Below are positions 49,564-57,211 of a stretch of 64,000 nt of DNA, one piece after another. The DNA lies in the NCBI GenBank assembly GCA_945861755.1, contig CAMAVQ010000006.1, positions 1 through 64,000 of the forward strand, in the 5' to 3' direction. The stretch comes from Gemmatimonas phototrophica (lineage in GTDB: Bacteria; Latescibacterota; UBA2968; UBA8231). Below the pieces are notes generated by a model. The model searched no databases. It was given only the letters and a program-made list of their open reading frames with translations, and was not told the DNA's origin. Position 1 is the first letter of the stretch; each line of letters begins with the position of its first letter. Both the position numbers and the translations under genes were made by a program.

Positions 49564-50415
49564 TCAGCGAGTCTCGTTTTTGGTCTGGCCCCAACTCTGG
49601 GGTGTGACTGCCGTGGTGGGCGCGGGCCCCATCTTCACCAGGCGCATGCCAATAGTCACGTCGGGCCCAACCCGATAGCCGCGACTGGCTGACCGCGCGG
49701 TGGTGGCGATGCTTTCGAAGCCCCCGCCCCGCTTGACGGGTCTGCCATCACCAGTTATTACGGGATCGGTCTGGGTAGCCACCGAATAGTCCTTGTACAC
49801 GTCCCGTACCCACTCCCACACGTTCCCGTACATATCGTACAGTCCCCACGGATTCGGCTTCTTCATCCCGACTTGGTGGCCATATCCCTCGCCGGTGTTC
49901 AAGGCGTTGTCTAAAATCCAGGCATAGTCTGTCATTTGACCACCGTCGCCCCCGTAAGACCATGCTGTTGAGGTGCCCGCGCGGCAGGCGTATTCCCATT
50001 CCGCCTCGGTCGGCAAGCGGAACAGTGAATCGCCGGTGGCCAGATTCAGCTTTGAGGCAAAAATCCCCGCCATTCGCGCCTCAATGTACACCGCCGGGTT
50101 ATTGGGGTTCTCCTGCACGAAGGTCTGCCCCGACCACGGACTGTTACCCATCACGGCCGTCCACTGACCCTGGGTGAGTTCATACTTCCCCAGGTAAAAC
50201 CCGTGGCTGATCGTGACCTGATGCGGAATTTCGATGGGGCTTCGCCCCTTTTCTGCATCCGGTGACCCCATGGTAAAGGTCCCTGGTTCGATCCAGACCA
50301 TTTCCATGGTCGCCCCGCCGGGTAGGTCGACGGTGATCTCTTCGTTGGCGTAGCTGCGGCCTGAAAACAGGATGGTGGCTCCAGTCAGGATTGCTGCTGT
50401 CCATATCCGTCGCAT
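49564..50415 (-). CDS. Secreted SUMF1-domain protein (formylglycine-enzyme-like fold)
   Basis: The 283-aa product has a signal peptide (RIWTAAILTGATILFSGRSYA) and one SUMF1 domain: MVWIEPGTFTMGSP, ISHGFYLGKYELTQGQWTAVMG, RLPTEAEWEYACRAGTS, YDMYGNVWEWVRDVY and a GGGFES...SRGYR end. Paired active-site Cys are not seen, so it may bind rather than oxidise. The ATG at 50415 (weak AGGC RBS) gives a proper signal peptide. An upstream ATG at 50553 lies behind a strong AGAGGAGG but would add 46 unlike residues. It is downstream of the STAS gene on the same strand and may share its sigma54 control. Confidence 0.88.
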   Translation of the reverse strand: MRRIWTAAILTGATILFSGRSYANEEITVDLPGGATMEMVWIEPGTFTMGSPDAEKGRSPIEIPHQVTISHGFYLGKYELTQGQWTAVMGNSPWSGQTFVQENPNNPAVYIEARMAGIFASKLNLATGDSLFRLPTEAEWEYACRAGTSTAWSYGGDGGQMTDYAWILDNALNTGEGYGHQVGMKKPNPWGLYDMYGNVWEWVRDVYKDYSVATQTDPVITGDGRPVKRGGGFESIATTARSASRGYRVGPDVTIGMRLVKMGPAPTTAVTPQSWGQTKNETR

Positions 50416-50531
50416 GACGCCTGCCTTTGCTTTATGAAATCTGGAGGAGGTTATGAAACTGGGCATCCCTGGGCTATCCGAGGTGTACCCTTCCCGGTGT
50501 TCGACTTGGCCACTTCCTTTGAGTGGCGGTC

Positions 50532-50558
50532 TCATTTCTTCAACTTCGTCCATTTCAT
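50532..50558 (-). CDS. Possible 8-residue leader peptide ahead of the SUMF1 gene
   Basis: AGAGGAGG, a 7-nt spacer and ATG start the frame MKWTKLKK followed by TGA. A small GCCACT...AGTGGC hairpin comes right after. This is the best ribosome-binding site in the 277-bp gap (50416-50692), yet it serves only eight codons. It could be a regulatory leader, or the RBS may instead serve the ATG at 50553 that opens the SUMF1 frame. Confidence 0.35.
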   Translation of the reverse strand: MKWTKLKK

Positions 50559-50578
50559 GCCGAATCCTCCTCTGAAAT

Positions 50579-50684
50579 GAACAGGCAAGGCCTGTTCTGG
50601 GTTTGGTGAGATTTTGTGATCCGCCACAACAATTGTGGGGCATCGGGGAGCGACCCACTGCAGGGGGGTATTCCTCGGATACCC
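50579..50684. repeat. Three hairpins between the STAS and SUMF1 genes
   Basis: GAACAGGC-AAG-GCCTGTTC (50579-50597), CCACAA-CAA-TTGTGG (50624-50638) and GGGTAT...ATACCC (50666-50684) follow the STAS stop codon. None has a T-run on the minus strand. They may partly end or stabilise the STAS transcript. Confidence 0.45.
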
Positions 50685-50692
50685 TGTAGGCC

Positions 50693-50968
50693 TTATTCGC
50701 TCGGCAACCCGTGCTCCCGGAGCAACACCTGCACAAAGGGCGATCCCCCTCGCAGGACCATGCCTTTGGCAGCCCATGCCTGCAACAACTCAATGCCCGC
50801 CGAATCGATGAACTCCACTCCAGTCAGTTCCAGCACTAGACGTTCGGTCTCCCGGAGATGGCCTTCGCCCTCGGCGGCCAGCAGTGCTACGTCCCCTTCT
50901 GCCAGCCAGCCCTCGAGTTTCAGCACTACTTCCTCTCGGGTCTGTGTTGTTGCCGTTATCCGTATCAC
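50693..50968 (-). CDS. STAS-domain protein (anti-sigma factor antagonist-like)
   Basis: The 91-aa product is one STAS domain with RLVLELTGVEFIDSAGIELL; Ser56 in FIDSAG is the usual phosphorylation site of SpoIIAA-like antagonists. Such proteins act in partner-switching with anti-sigma kinases or in stressosome-type complexes. The GTG at 50968 has GGAGG 5 nt upstream. The track start (GTG at 51040) would place the first codons on top of the sigma54-like element at 51011-51027 and adds non-family residues. No partner kinase or phosphatase is adjacent in the window. Confidence 0.82.
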   Translation of the reverse strand: MIRITATTQTREEVVLKLEGWLAEGDVALLAAEGEGHLRETERLVLELTGVEFIDSAGIELLQAWAAKGMVLRGGSPFVQVLLREHGLPSE

Positions 50969-51010
50969 CACCACCTCCAAGGGCTCCGTTTGCAGCTGAG
51001 TCCTTCCTAT

Positions 51011-51027
51011 ATCGAATACCGTGCCAA
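51011..51027 (-). promoter_or_regulatory. Sigma54-like promoter of the STAS gene
   Basis: On the minus strand TTGGCACGGTATTCGAT carries a perfect -24 element (TTGGCACG). The -12 element is TTCGA rather than TTGCA, so the key GC is GA. A start about 12 bp on would give a leader near 30 nt. Three activator-type palindromes lie 100-310 bp upstream, and a sigma54 activator gene is next door. Confidence 0.5.
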
Positions 51028-51126
51028 CAAAAACAGCCACCTGAGCGCAATGGCTCAGACGGCTGTTTATATGGATCTTAGATAGTTCTTAAGTGGTTGG
51101 CCTTTGAGATAGTATTCTAACTATTC

Positions 51127-51142
51127 GCGTGATATATCACGC
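51127..51142. promoter_or_regulatory. Palindromic site 1 (GCGTGATATATCACGC)
   Basis: A perfect 16-bp palindrome and the closest of three copies to the STAS promoter, about 100 bp upstream of the -24 element. Proposed binding site of the adjacent sigma54 activator. Confidence 0.8.
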
Positions 51143-51215
51143 AGCTGCTCCTTTCAAAATCAGGCTCTTGCTCCCAAGGGTTCTCTAAACAGCAGTTTGC
51201 GCCGAACAAGGCCCC

Positions 51216-51231
51216 GCGTGATATCTCACGC
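51216..51231. promoter_or_regulatory. Palindromic site 2 (GCGTGATATCTCACGC)
   Basis: It has the same GCGTGA and TCACGC arms as site 1 with centre TATC. It is spaced 89 bp from site 1 and 90 bp from site 3, so the three sites are evenly placed. Confidence 0.8.
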
Positions 51232-51305
51232 AAGGCCAACTTCAAGGGGATTTTACTTCTACTCATAGTGCTGTTTCTACACCTCTTGCAGGTACCCAAC
51301 ACCTC

Positions 51306-51321
51306 AGGTGAGATCTCACGC
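51306..51321. promoter_or_regulatory. Palindromic site 3 (AGGTGAGATCTCACGC)
   Basis: A 12-bp perfect core GTGAGATCTCAC with one arm degenerate at the outer two bases. It overlaps the last codons and stop of the activator gene. Confidence 0.7.
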
Positions 51322-54300
51322 ACCCTCCCGACTGATGCCCAGCTTCTTCATCCGGCTGCGCAGGGTCGCCTCATGCAAACCCAACACCGCTGCCGCCCCC
51401 TCTGCCCCGCGAATCCGCCCTCCGGTCCGCGCCAAGACCTCCTGGATATAGCGCCGCTCGTGCTCTTCCAAGGACACGAAGTCCTCCACCGCCCCGGTGC
51501 CCCGGCTTCCCACCTCCAGATCCTCCACTCGGATTCTATCCCCCTTGCACACGATCACCGCCCGCTGGATCACGTGTTCCAATTCCCGCACGTTCCCCGG
51601 CCAGGCATAGGCCTGCAGTGCCTGCTCCACTTCCCAGGTCAGGGGCTGCACCTTCTTGTTCAGATGGGATGCCATGCGGGCCAGGAAGTACGCGGCCAGC
51701 AGAGGGATATCCTCCTGCCGTTCCCGCAGGGAGGGCACTTCGATGGGATAGACCCGCAGGCGGTAGTAGAGGTCCTCCCTAAAGGTGCCCGCCGCCACCA
51801 TCTGTTCCAGGTTTCGGTTGGTGGCTGCCACCACCCGCATGTCCGCCCGCAGGGTCTTCTGCCCCCCGACCCGCTCGAATACCCGCTCTTCCAGCACCCG
51901 CAGGATTTTGACCTGGGCCGCCGGGGACAGGTCGCCGATCTCATCTAGAAAGAGGGTGCCGCCCTCGGCCAGTTCCACCCGCCCCAACTTCCGGGTGCTG
52001 GCCCCGGTGAAGGCACCGCGCTCGTGGCCGAAGAGTTCGCTCTCTACCAGACCCTCGGGCAGGGCCCCGCAGTTGACCTGGATGAAGGGGCCGTTTTTTC
52101 GCCCGCTCCAGGTGTGGATCGCCCGGGCCACCAGTCCCTTGCCGGTGCCGGTCTCCCCCTGGACCAGGGCGGTCAATTCGGTCCGGGCCACCTCCTGGAC
52201 CTGGGCCAGCAGTAATTGCAGATAGGGGCTCTTGCCGACGAAGTCGCCCGGCGTGCCGCCCGCCCGCAGCACCTCGGTCAGGGCCGCGACCCGAGGATCC
52301 GGGATCACCGTTAGCTGAACCTCTGCTACCTCAGAATAGGCCAAATCCCGGTCCACGGCCTGCACTTGAAAACGGTAGGCCCCCAGGGGCAGGTCGCGGT
52401 ATTCCACCCGCCGGGCGTGGGTGTTTTGCCAGGTATCGTCATGTCCTATCAATCGGTAGCGGTAGACCATGGCCTCGGGGCGGGTCTTGAAACTGATCCC
52501 GTGGAACTCGCCGGCGATGAGGCGCGCCCCGACCGGGACCTCGATCTCCGTCCTGCCTTCGTAGCGGCGGTCCGCCACCACGGCATCGATGAAGATGGGC
52601 GGAGGAGATGGTGAGGGCGGACGATAACGCGTCAGGCCGCTGGCCGTGCCAAACCAGAGATCCCCGCCCCGATCCTGCAGGACCGCGCTGACCTGGTTGC
52701 CCGCCAGACCATCCGCCGCGGTCAGGGTCTGCACGACTTGTCCGTCGAAGCAGTTCACGCCGCCTCCGCGGGTGCCAAACCAGATGCGGCCGTCCTGGCT
52801 CTGGATGATCGTTCCGACGGCATTGCCTGCCGGTTGCGGGGCAGCGAAGGTCTGCCACTGCTCACCGTCGTAGCGACTCACCCCGCCGGAGGTCCCGACC
52901 CAAATCGTCCCCTCGCAGCTCTGAAAGACCACCTCGACCCAGTCGTCCGCTAAGCCATCGGCGGTGGTGAAGGTCTGCCATTGTCCTCCCTGGTAGCGGT
53001 TGAGCCCTTGCTGGGTGCCGACCCAGATCGCGCCCTGCTGGTCCTCGAAAAGCGTGAGTGCGTAGTTGCTCGCCAGGCCGTCGCGGGTGGTGAAGGTGGT
53101 CCAGCGTTGCCCTGCGAACCGGTTTACCCCGGCACCCGGGGCGGCGACCCATAACGCCCCGTCCCGCGCCTGAAGGATACCCACTATGCCCTCGCCCAGG
53201 GACAGGCCCTCTAGCGCGAAGGAGGTCCAGGTCTGCCCGTCGCGGCGACTCAGGTGGGTGGCGGTCCAAACCCAAATACCGCCCTCCTGGTCCGTCCGCA
53301 GGCCGCGTATGGGTTGGGCGGCCAGGCCATCGGGGAGGGCAACAGGAATCCAGGTCTGCCCGTCGTAGCAGCGCACGCCGTCGGCTGTGTGTCCCCAGAG
53401 GGTACCCTCGCGGTCCTGAAGTATGGAGTAGATCCCACGGGCCGCCACGCTATCTAGGCTGGCGGTGGGGGTGCAGGTCTGCCCATCGCACCGGCTCACG
53501 CCACCGGCCGTGCCCACCCAGAGGGTATACTCGCGGTCCTGAAACAGCGAGTGGATATGGTTTGACTGCAGGCCATCTTCGGTAGTGAAGGTGGTCCAGG
53601 CTACCGCCTCGTACTGGCTAAGTCCTCCACGGGTGCCAAACCAGAGCGAACCTTCGCGATCCTGAAACATCGCTTCCACCGAGGTGTCTGCCAGGCCGTC
53701 GGTGGCAGTGAAGGTGGTCCAATGCTGCCCGTCATAACGACTCACCCCCCCTTCCGTGGTGCCCCATGTTTTCGTGCCTACCCAGAGCGACCCGTCCTGT
53801 GCTGGCAACAGGGACCAGACCCGGTTGGAGGGCAGACCGTGTTCGGTGGTGCTCACCGACCAGTGTTTTCCGTCGTAGCGGGTCAGACCCCCCGCCTCTG
53901 TACCCCAATTTCCGGTCGCCAACCAGAGCACCCCGTCCCGATCCTGGCAGATCGCCCACACCTCGTTGCCGGCCAGACCGTCGGCTGCGGTGAAGGTGGT
54001 CCAGGTTTTCCCGTCGAAGCGGCTCAGGCCCCCTTCCCAGGTGCCGAACCAATAGGTGCCATCCCGGTCCTGGAACATCGATTGCACGTTGTTGCCGGCC
54101 AGGCCGTCGGCCGTGGTGAAGGTAGTCCAGGCTTTTCCGTCGAAGCGGCTCAGGCCCCCTTCCCAGGTGCCGCACCAGAGCACCCCGTCCTGATCCTCCA
54201 GCATCGAGGAAACCATGTTGTGCGCCAGGCCGTGCTCGGTGGTGAAGGTGGTCCAGGTCGAACCATCGTACCGGCTCACGCCGAAGGTCGTCCCGACCCA

Positions 54301-54564
54301 GAGCGCCCCGTCGCGGTCGAAGAGCATGGCATTCACCTTGTTGGACACCAAGCCATCCTTGGGAGTGAATTGGGTGAAGCGGTGCCCGTCGAAGCGGCTC
54401 ACCCCGCCGGCGAAGCTGCCGATCCAGAGCGCCCCGTCCCGGTCCTGAAGGATAGCGCGCACACTTCCCCCGCAGGAGAAGCCGTCAGTGGCATCGTAGG
54501 TGCGCCAGCGGCCGCGCCCTTGTCGGGTGGGACCTGCTTGAGTCAGTGAGGAGCTGCGATCCAT
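51316..54564 (-). CDS. One-component sigma54 activator with beta-propeller sensor
   Basis: The protein is about 1082 aa. About residues 20-680 are two-component-regulator-propeller repeats (for example ALWVGTTFGVSRYDG and WTTFTTADGLAGNNV, spaced about 40-45 residues, some 14-16 units). A Y_Y_Y-type domain follows (about 690-765: YRYRLIGHDDTWQNT). Then comes a sigma54 AAA+ module with Walker A GETGTGKG near 800, ERGAFTGA near 850 and Walker B LFLDEIGDLS, and a Fis-type HTH (LGLHEATLRSRMKKLGIS). There is no signal peptide or membrane helix, so the sensor should be cytoplasmic. The ATG at 54564 is chosen; upstream ATGs lack an RBS. The target sites are probably the three palindromes just downstream. 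Confidence 0.9.
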   Translation of the reverse strand: MDRSSSLTQAGPTRQGRGRWRTYDATDGFSCGGSVRAILQDRDGALWIGSFAGGVSRFDGHRFTQFTPKDGLVSNKVNAMLFDRDGALWVGTTFGVSRYDGSTWTTFTTEHGLAHNMVSSMLEDQDGVLWCGTWEGGLSRFDGKAWTTFTTADGLAGNNVQSMFQDRDGTYWFGTWEGGLSRFDGKTWTTFTAADGLAGNEVWAICQDRDGVLWLATGNWGTEAGGLTRYDGKHWSVSTTEHGLPSNRVWSLLPAQDGSLWVGTKTWGTTEGGVSRYDGQHWTTFTATDGLADTSVEAMFQDREGSLWFGTRGGLSQYEAVAWTTFTTEDGLQSNHIHSLFQDREYTLWVGTAGGVSRCDGQTCTPTASLDSVAARGIYSILQDREGTLWGHTADGVRCYDGQTWIPVALPDGLAAQPIRGLRTDQEGGIWVWTATHLSRRDGQTWTSFALEGLSLGEGIVGILQARDGALWVAAPGAGVNRFAGQRWTTFTTRDGLASNYALTLFEDQQGAIWVGTQQGLNRYQGGQWQTFTTADGLADDWVEVVFQSCEGTIWVGTSGGVSRYDGEQWQTFAAPQPAGNAVGTIIQSQDGRIWFGTRGGGVNCFDGQVVQTLTAADGLAGNQVSAVLQDRGGDLWFGTASGLTRYRPPSPSPPPIFIDAVVADRRYEGRTEIEVPVGARLIAGEFHGISFKTRPEAMVYRYRLIGHDDTWQNTHARRVEYRDLPLGAYRFQVQAVDRDLAYSEVAEVQLTVIPDPRVAALTEVLRAGGTPGDFVGKSPYLQLLLAQVQEVARTELTALVQGETGTGKGLVARAIHTWSGRKNGPFIQVNCGALPEGLVESELFGHERGAFTGASTRKLGRVELAEGGTLFLDEIGDLSPAAQVKILRVLEERVFERVGGQKTLRADMRVVAATNRNLEQMVAAGTFREDLYYRLRVYPIEVPSLRERQEDIPLLAAYFLARMASHLNKKVQPLTWEVEQALQAYAWPGNVRELEHVIQRAVIVCKGDRIRVEDLEVGSRGTGAVEDFVSLEEHERRYIQEVLARTGGRIRGAEGAAAVLGLHEATLRSRMKKLGISREGA

Positions 54565-54647
54565 AGCCACACTCTCTGGGTACATCGATTGCGCGCAATT
54601 CGCCCGACGGTATCTTACATCCATATGGGCGCCAAGAACAAGTTCGG

Positions 54648-54839
54648 ATGCGCGAGCATATGGTGGACACACTGAAAGACAGACCCGGGGTCATGGCGCC
54701 GCCGCCGCTGCTCTACCTGCTGCCCCTGGCGCTGGTGGTAGTGCAGAAAGGGGTGATCGCCCGCGAGGAGGCCTATCTGGAGCGGAAGTTTGGCGAGGAT
54801 TACCTGAACTACAAGGCCCGCGTCCAGAGGTGGATCTGA
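54648..54839 (+). pseudogene. Internally deleted isoprenylcysteine methyltransferase (ICMT) family gene
   Basis: The 63-aa frame joins a typical ICMT/PEMT-like N-terminus (DRPGVMAPPPLLYLLPLAL) to the typical C-terminal end (VIAREEAYLERKFGEDYLNYKARVQRWI). The 100 or so residues that normally lie between, including the SAM-binding part, are missing without loss of frame. It is listed as a pseudogene, although a short product could be made. It lies between the activator and prs genes. Confidence 0.75.
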
Positions 54840-54845
54840 CGACCC

Positions 54846-55793
54846 TCAGCGAGGAAAGAGCACGCTGATGCTCTCGCGGTTGTGGATGCGGCGGATGGCC
54901 TCGCCGAAGAGCGGGGCCACGGAGATCACTTCTATCTTGGCGGACAATTCGACCGGCTGGGTCTCCACCGCATCCGTCACCAGCAGGCGCAGGATGGGAC
55001 TGTCCTCCAACTTTTCCATGGACCCCGGGGCAAAAACTCCCTGGGAGATCATGGCGTAGATGTCGCCGGCCCCGCGCTTCTCCAGCTCCTTTGCCACTTC
55101 GATTAGGGTGCCGCCGGAGATGGTGAAGTCGTCGACAATCAAAGCCGTCTTCCCTTTCACGTCGCCGATGATCGCCGAGACCTCGGCCTGCTCGTCGTGG
55201 GCCACCCGCTCCTTGTCGCCGATGGCCAGCTCAGCCCCCAGGCAGGTGGCGTACTTGCGCGCCTTCTTGGCAAAGCCGGTGTCGGGGGCCACCACCACCA
55301 GGTTTTTCAGCGCCTTCTTCTTCACCGCATCGCACAACACCGGCAGGGCGTAGAGATCGTCCACCGGCACGCGGAAGAAGCCCTGGATCTGGGCGGCGTG
55401 TAAGTCGAGGGTCACCACCCGGTCGGCCCCGGCTGCCTCGATGGCGTCGGCGCAGACCCGCGCTCGAATAGATACCCTCGGCTCATCCTTCTTGTCTCCC
55501 TTGGCATAGCTGAAGTAGGGGATCACCGCCGTGACCGAAGCGGCGCTGGCCCGCTTGCAGGCGTCGATCCAGAAGAGCAGTTCCATGAAGTTGTCGTTGG
55601 CCGGAAAGGCTGTCGACTGGACCACGTACACCTGCCGGCCTCGCACGTTTTCCAACACCCGCACAAAGAGATTGCCCTCGGAGAAACGCAGGGTCTCGCC
55701 TTTGCCGAGGGGTACCCCGAGGTACTCGCAAATCCTGGCGGCAAGCCGCGGGCTTCCCGAGCCGCCGAAAATCAGCATTCCGTCCAGATCCAT
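54846..55793 (-). CDS. prs: Ribose-phosphate pyrophosphokinase
   Basis: Prs makes PRPP from ribose 5-phosphate and ATP for nucleotide, His and Trp synthesis. The 315-aa product has family length, FSEGNLFVRV, NDNFMELLFWIDACKRA, the YAKGDKKDEPRVSI flexible loop, VTLDLHAAQIQGFF and the PRPP loop LIVDDFTISGGTL, where the usual DDxxDTGGT has Ser-Gly for Asp-Thr. That variant places it away from the classical class I enzymes. AGAGGAG precedes the ATG at 55793. It diverges from the SGNH gene over 107 bp with no clear promoter. Confidence 0.95.
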   Translation of the reverse strand: MDLDGMLIFGGSGSPRLAARICEYLGVPLGKGETLRFSEGNLFVRVLENVRGRQVYVVQSTAFPANDNFMELLFWIDACKRASAASVTAVIPYFSYAKGDKKDEPRVSIRARVCADAIEAAGADRVVTLDLHAAQIQGFFRVPVDDLYALPVLCDAVKKKALKNLVVVAPDTGFAKKARKYATCLGAELAIGDKERVAHDEQAEVSAIIGDVKGKTALIVDDFTISGGTLIEVAKELEKRGAGDIYAMISQGVFAPGSMEKLEDSPILRLLVTDAVETQPVELSAKIEVISVAPLFGEAIRRIHNRESISVLFPR

Positions 55794-55900
55794 CGCTGGT
55801 CTCCTCTGTTTCAGTGCCTGCCGCGTCTGGGGCTATTGGCGGGGTGGATTCAGGCACGTAAATTACGCCGGCAGTACACCGGGGGTAAAGAGGAGATATT

Positions 55901-56926
55901 ATGGAAGAGACGATGAGTTGGCACGATCTGCGGGAATTGGAGATTGAGGGCAAGGGCTGGACGGATACCGCGTCTTTCTACGACCGCCTTCCGGCCCGGG
56001 CAAAGGCCGTGGTGCGCGAGCCGGTGTGGGATCTGAGCCGGCACAGCGCCGGGCTCTGCGCCCGTTTTGTCACCGACGCCCCGGTCATCCAGGCGCGCTG
56101 GACCCTGAGGGCCGAGAGTCTGGCCATGCCCCACATGCCGGCCACCGGGGTGAGCGGCCTGGATCTGTATGCCAGGACCGACCAGGGGCCGTGGCGCTGG
56201 TTGGCGGTGGGGGTCCCCCAGACCTTTCCCACCAGCCAGGTCCAGCTGGTTACCGGCCTGCCCCTGGGCCGCCGCGAGTATCTGCTCTATCTGCCGCTGT
56301 ACAACGGGGTGAGTGCGGTGGAGATCGGGTTGCCTCCGGGCAGCCATCTCGAAAAAGCGCCGGCCCGGCCCACGGGGCGGCGGCGTCCTCTGGTGTTCTA
56401 CGGCACGTCCATCACCCAGGGCGGCTGCGCTTCGCGGCCAGGTATGGTCCACACGGCTCTGCTGGGCCGCTGGTTAGACTGTCCGATCATCAACCTGGGT
56501 TTCTCGGGCAATGGCAGGATGGAACCGGAGATCACCGAGCTGATGGCCGAGCTGGACGCGGCAGTTTATGTCATCGACTGCCTGCCCAATATGGCAGCCC
56601 AGGAAGTGGCCGAGCGCACCGTGCCCTTAGTCCAGACCCTGCGACGGGCCCGGCCCGCCGCACCCATCGTGCTGGTGGAGGACCGCAGCTACAGCAACGC
56701 CTTCTTCCTCGACAGCGCGCGCCAGGGCAATCTGGACCGCCGCGCTGCCCTGCGCGCCGCCCACAGCGCGCTGATCGCCCAGGGGGTCGGCGACCTGCAC
56801 TACCTGGCCGGCGAGGAACTGCTGGGCGAAGACGGCGAGGGCACCGTAGATGCCTCCCATCCCACCGATCTGGGTTTCATGCGCCAGGCCCAGGCCTTCC
56901 TGCCGCTGCTGCAGCGCCTGCTCTAA
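55901..56926 (+). CDS. SGNH/GDSL-type hydrolase with N-terminal GxDLY domain
   Basis: The 341-aa product has an N-terminal beta-jelly-roll of the GxDLY type (SGLDLYARTDQGPWRW) and a C-terminal SGNH hydrolase: nucleophile Ser170 in FYGTSITQGG, Gly in LGFSGNGRME, Asn in DCLPNM, and the Asp317/His320 pair in DASHPTDLGF. Such proteins deacylate carbohydrates. There is no signal peptide, so it would act in the cytoplasm unless exported by another route. AGAGGAG precedes the ATG at 55901. Confidence 0.93.
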   Translation: MEETMSWHDLRELEIEGKGWTDTASFYDRLPARAKAVVREPVWDLSRHSAGLCARFVTDAPVIQARWTLRAESLAMPHMPATGVSGLDLYARTDQGPWRWLAVGVPQTFPTSQVQLVTGLPLGRREYLLYLPLYNGVSAVEIGLPPGSHLEKAPARPTGRRRPLVFYGTSITQGGCASRPGMVHTALLGRWLDCPIINLGFSGNGRMEPEITELMAELDAAVYVIDCLPNMAAQEVAERTVPLVQTLRRARPAAPIVLVEDRSYSNAFFLDSARQGNLDRRAALRAAHSALIAQGVGDLHYLAGEELLGEDGEGTVDASHPTDLGFMRQAQAFLPLLQRLL

Positions 56927-57021
56927 TTCCCCCTTCCGGCTTTCTTGACAGGCAGAGACCTTTGGAGAACTGTACCTAGGCGCCCATAGCGGGCGGCATT
57001 CAGCCCAGAAAGGAGCCTCCC

Positions 57022-57189
57022 ATGTTCGCCGATCTGTTGCCTGTCCTGGTCCTCGCTGGCACCGCCCTGCTGCTCCCCTTCTCGATCCTGGCGGCGACCA
57101 AAAAGAGAGAGAAGTACTGCGGCGACAAACTCAAGAATTGTTTCTGGTGTGGCGAGCAGTGCACCTATTACACGTTGGAAGAGAAGTAG
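57022..57189 (+). CDS. Small 55-aa membrane protein with four-Cys tail
   Basis: The frame is too short for the ORF track. It has AAAGGAG about 7 nt before ATG, a single membrane helix (LLPVLVLAGTALLLPFSILAA), a KKREK positive stop, and a tail with CGDKLKNCFWCGEQC then TYYTLEEK. The four Cys suggest a zinc or Fe-S site facing the cytoplasm. A TTGACA at 56945 could be part of its promoter, with no good -10. The UroD-like gene follows after 22 bp and has a weak RBS, so the two may be coupled. Confidence 0.65.
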   Translation: MFADLLPVLVLAGTALLLPFSILAATKKREKYCGDKLKNCFWCGEQCTYYTLEEK

Positions 57190-57211
57190 GAACGCGCTGG
57201 CCCTTCGGGAA

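Noticed and set aside
51117-51323. 68-aa minus-strand ORF (MREISPEVLG...)
   Set aside because: Its repeated REIS strings come from the palindromic sites themselves; no RBS or family sequence. Treated as non-coding operator DNA.
54565-54672. Longer N-terminus of the sigma54 activator (ORF start at 54672)
   Set aside because: The extra residues are not propeller-like, overlap the likely promoter region and have no RBS; the ATG at 54564 is preferred.
55814-55857. GTGCCTG...CAGGCAC arms in the prs/SGNH gap
   Set aside because: Only 7-bp arms spaced 30 bp apart and no second copy; not enough to call a site.
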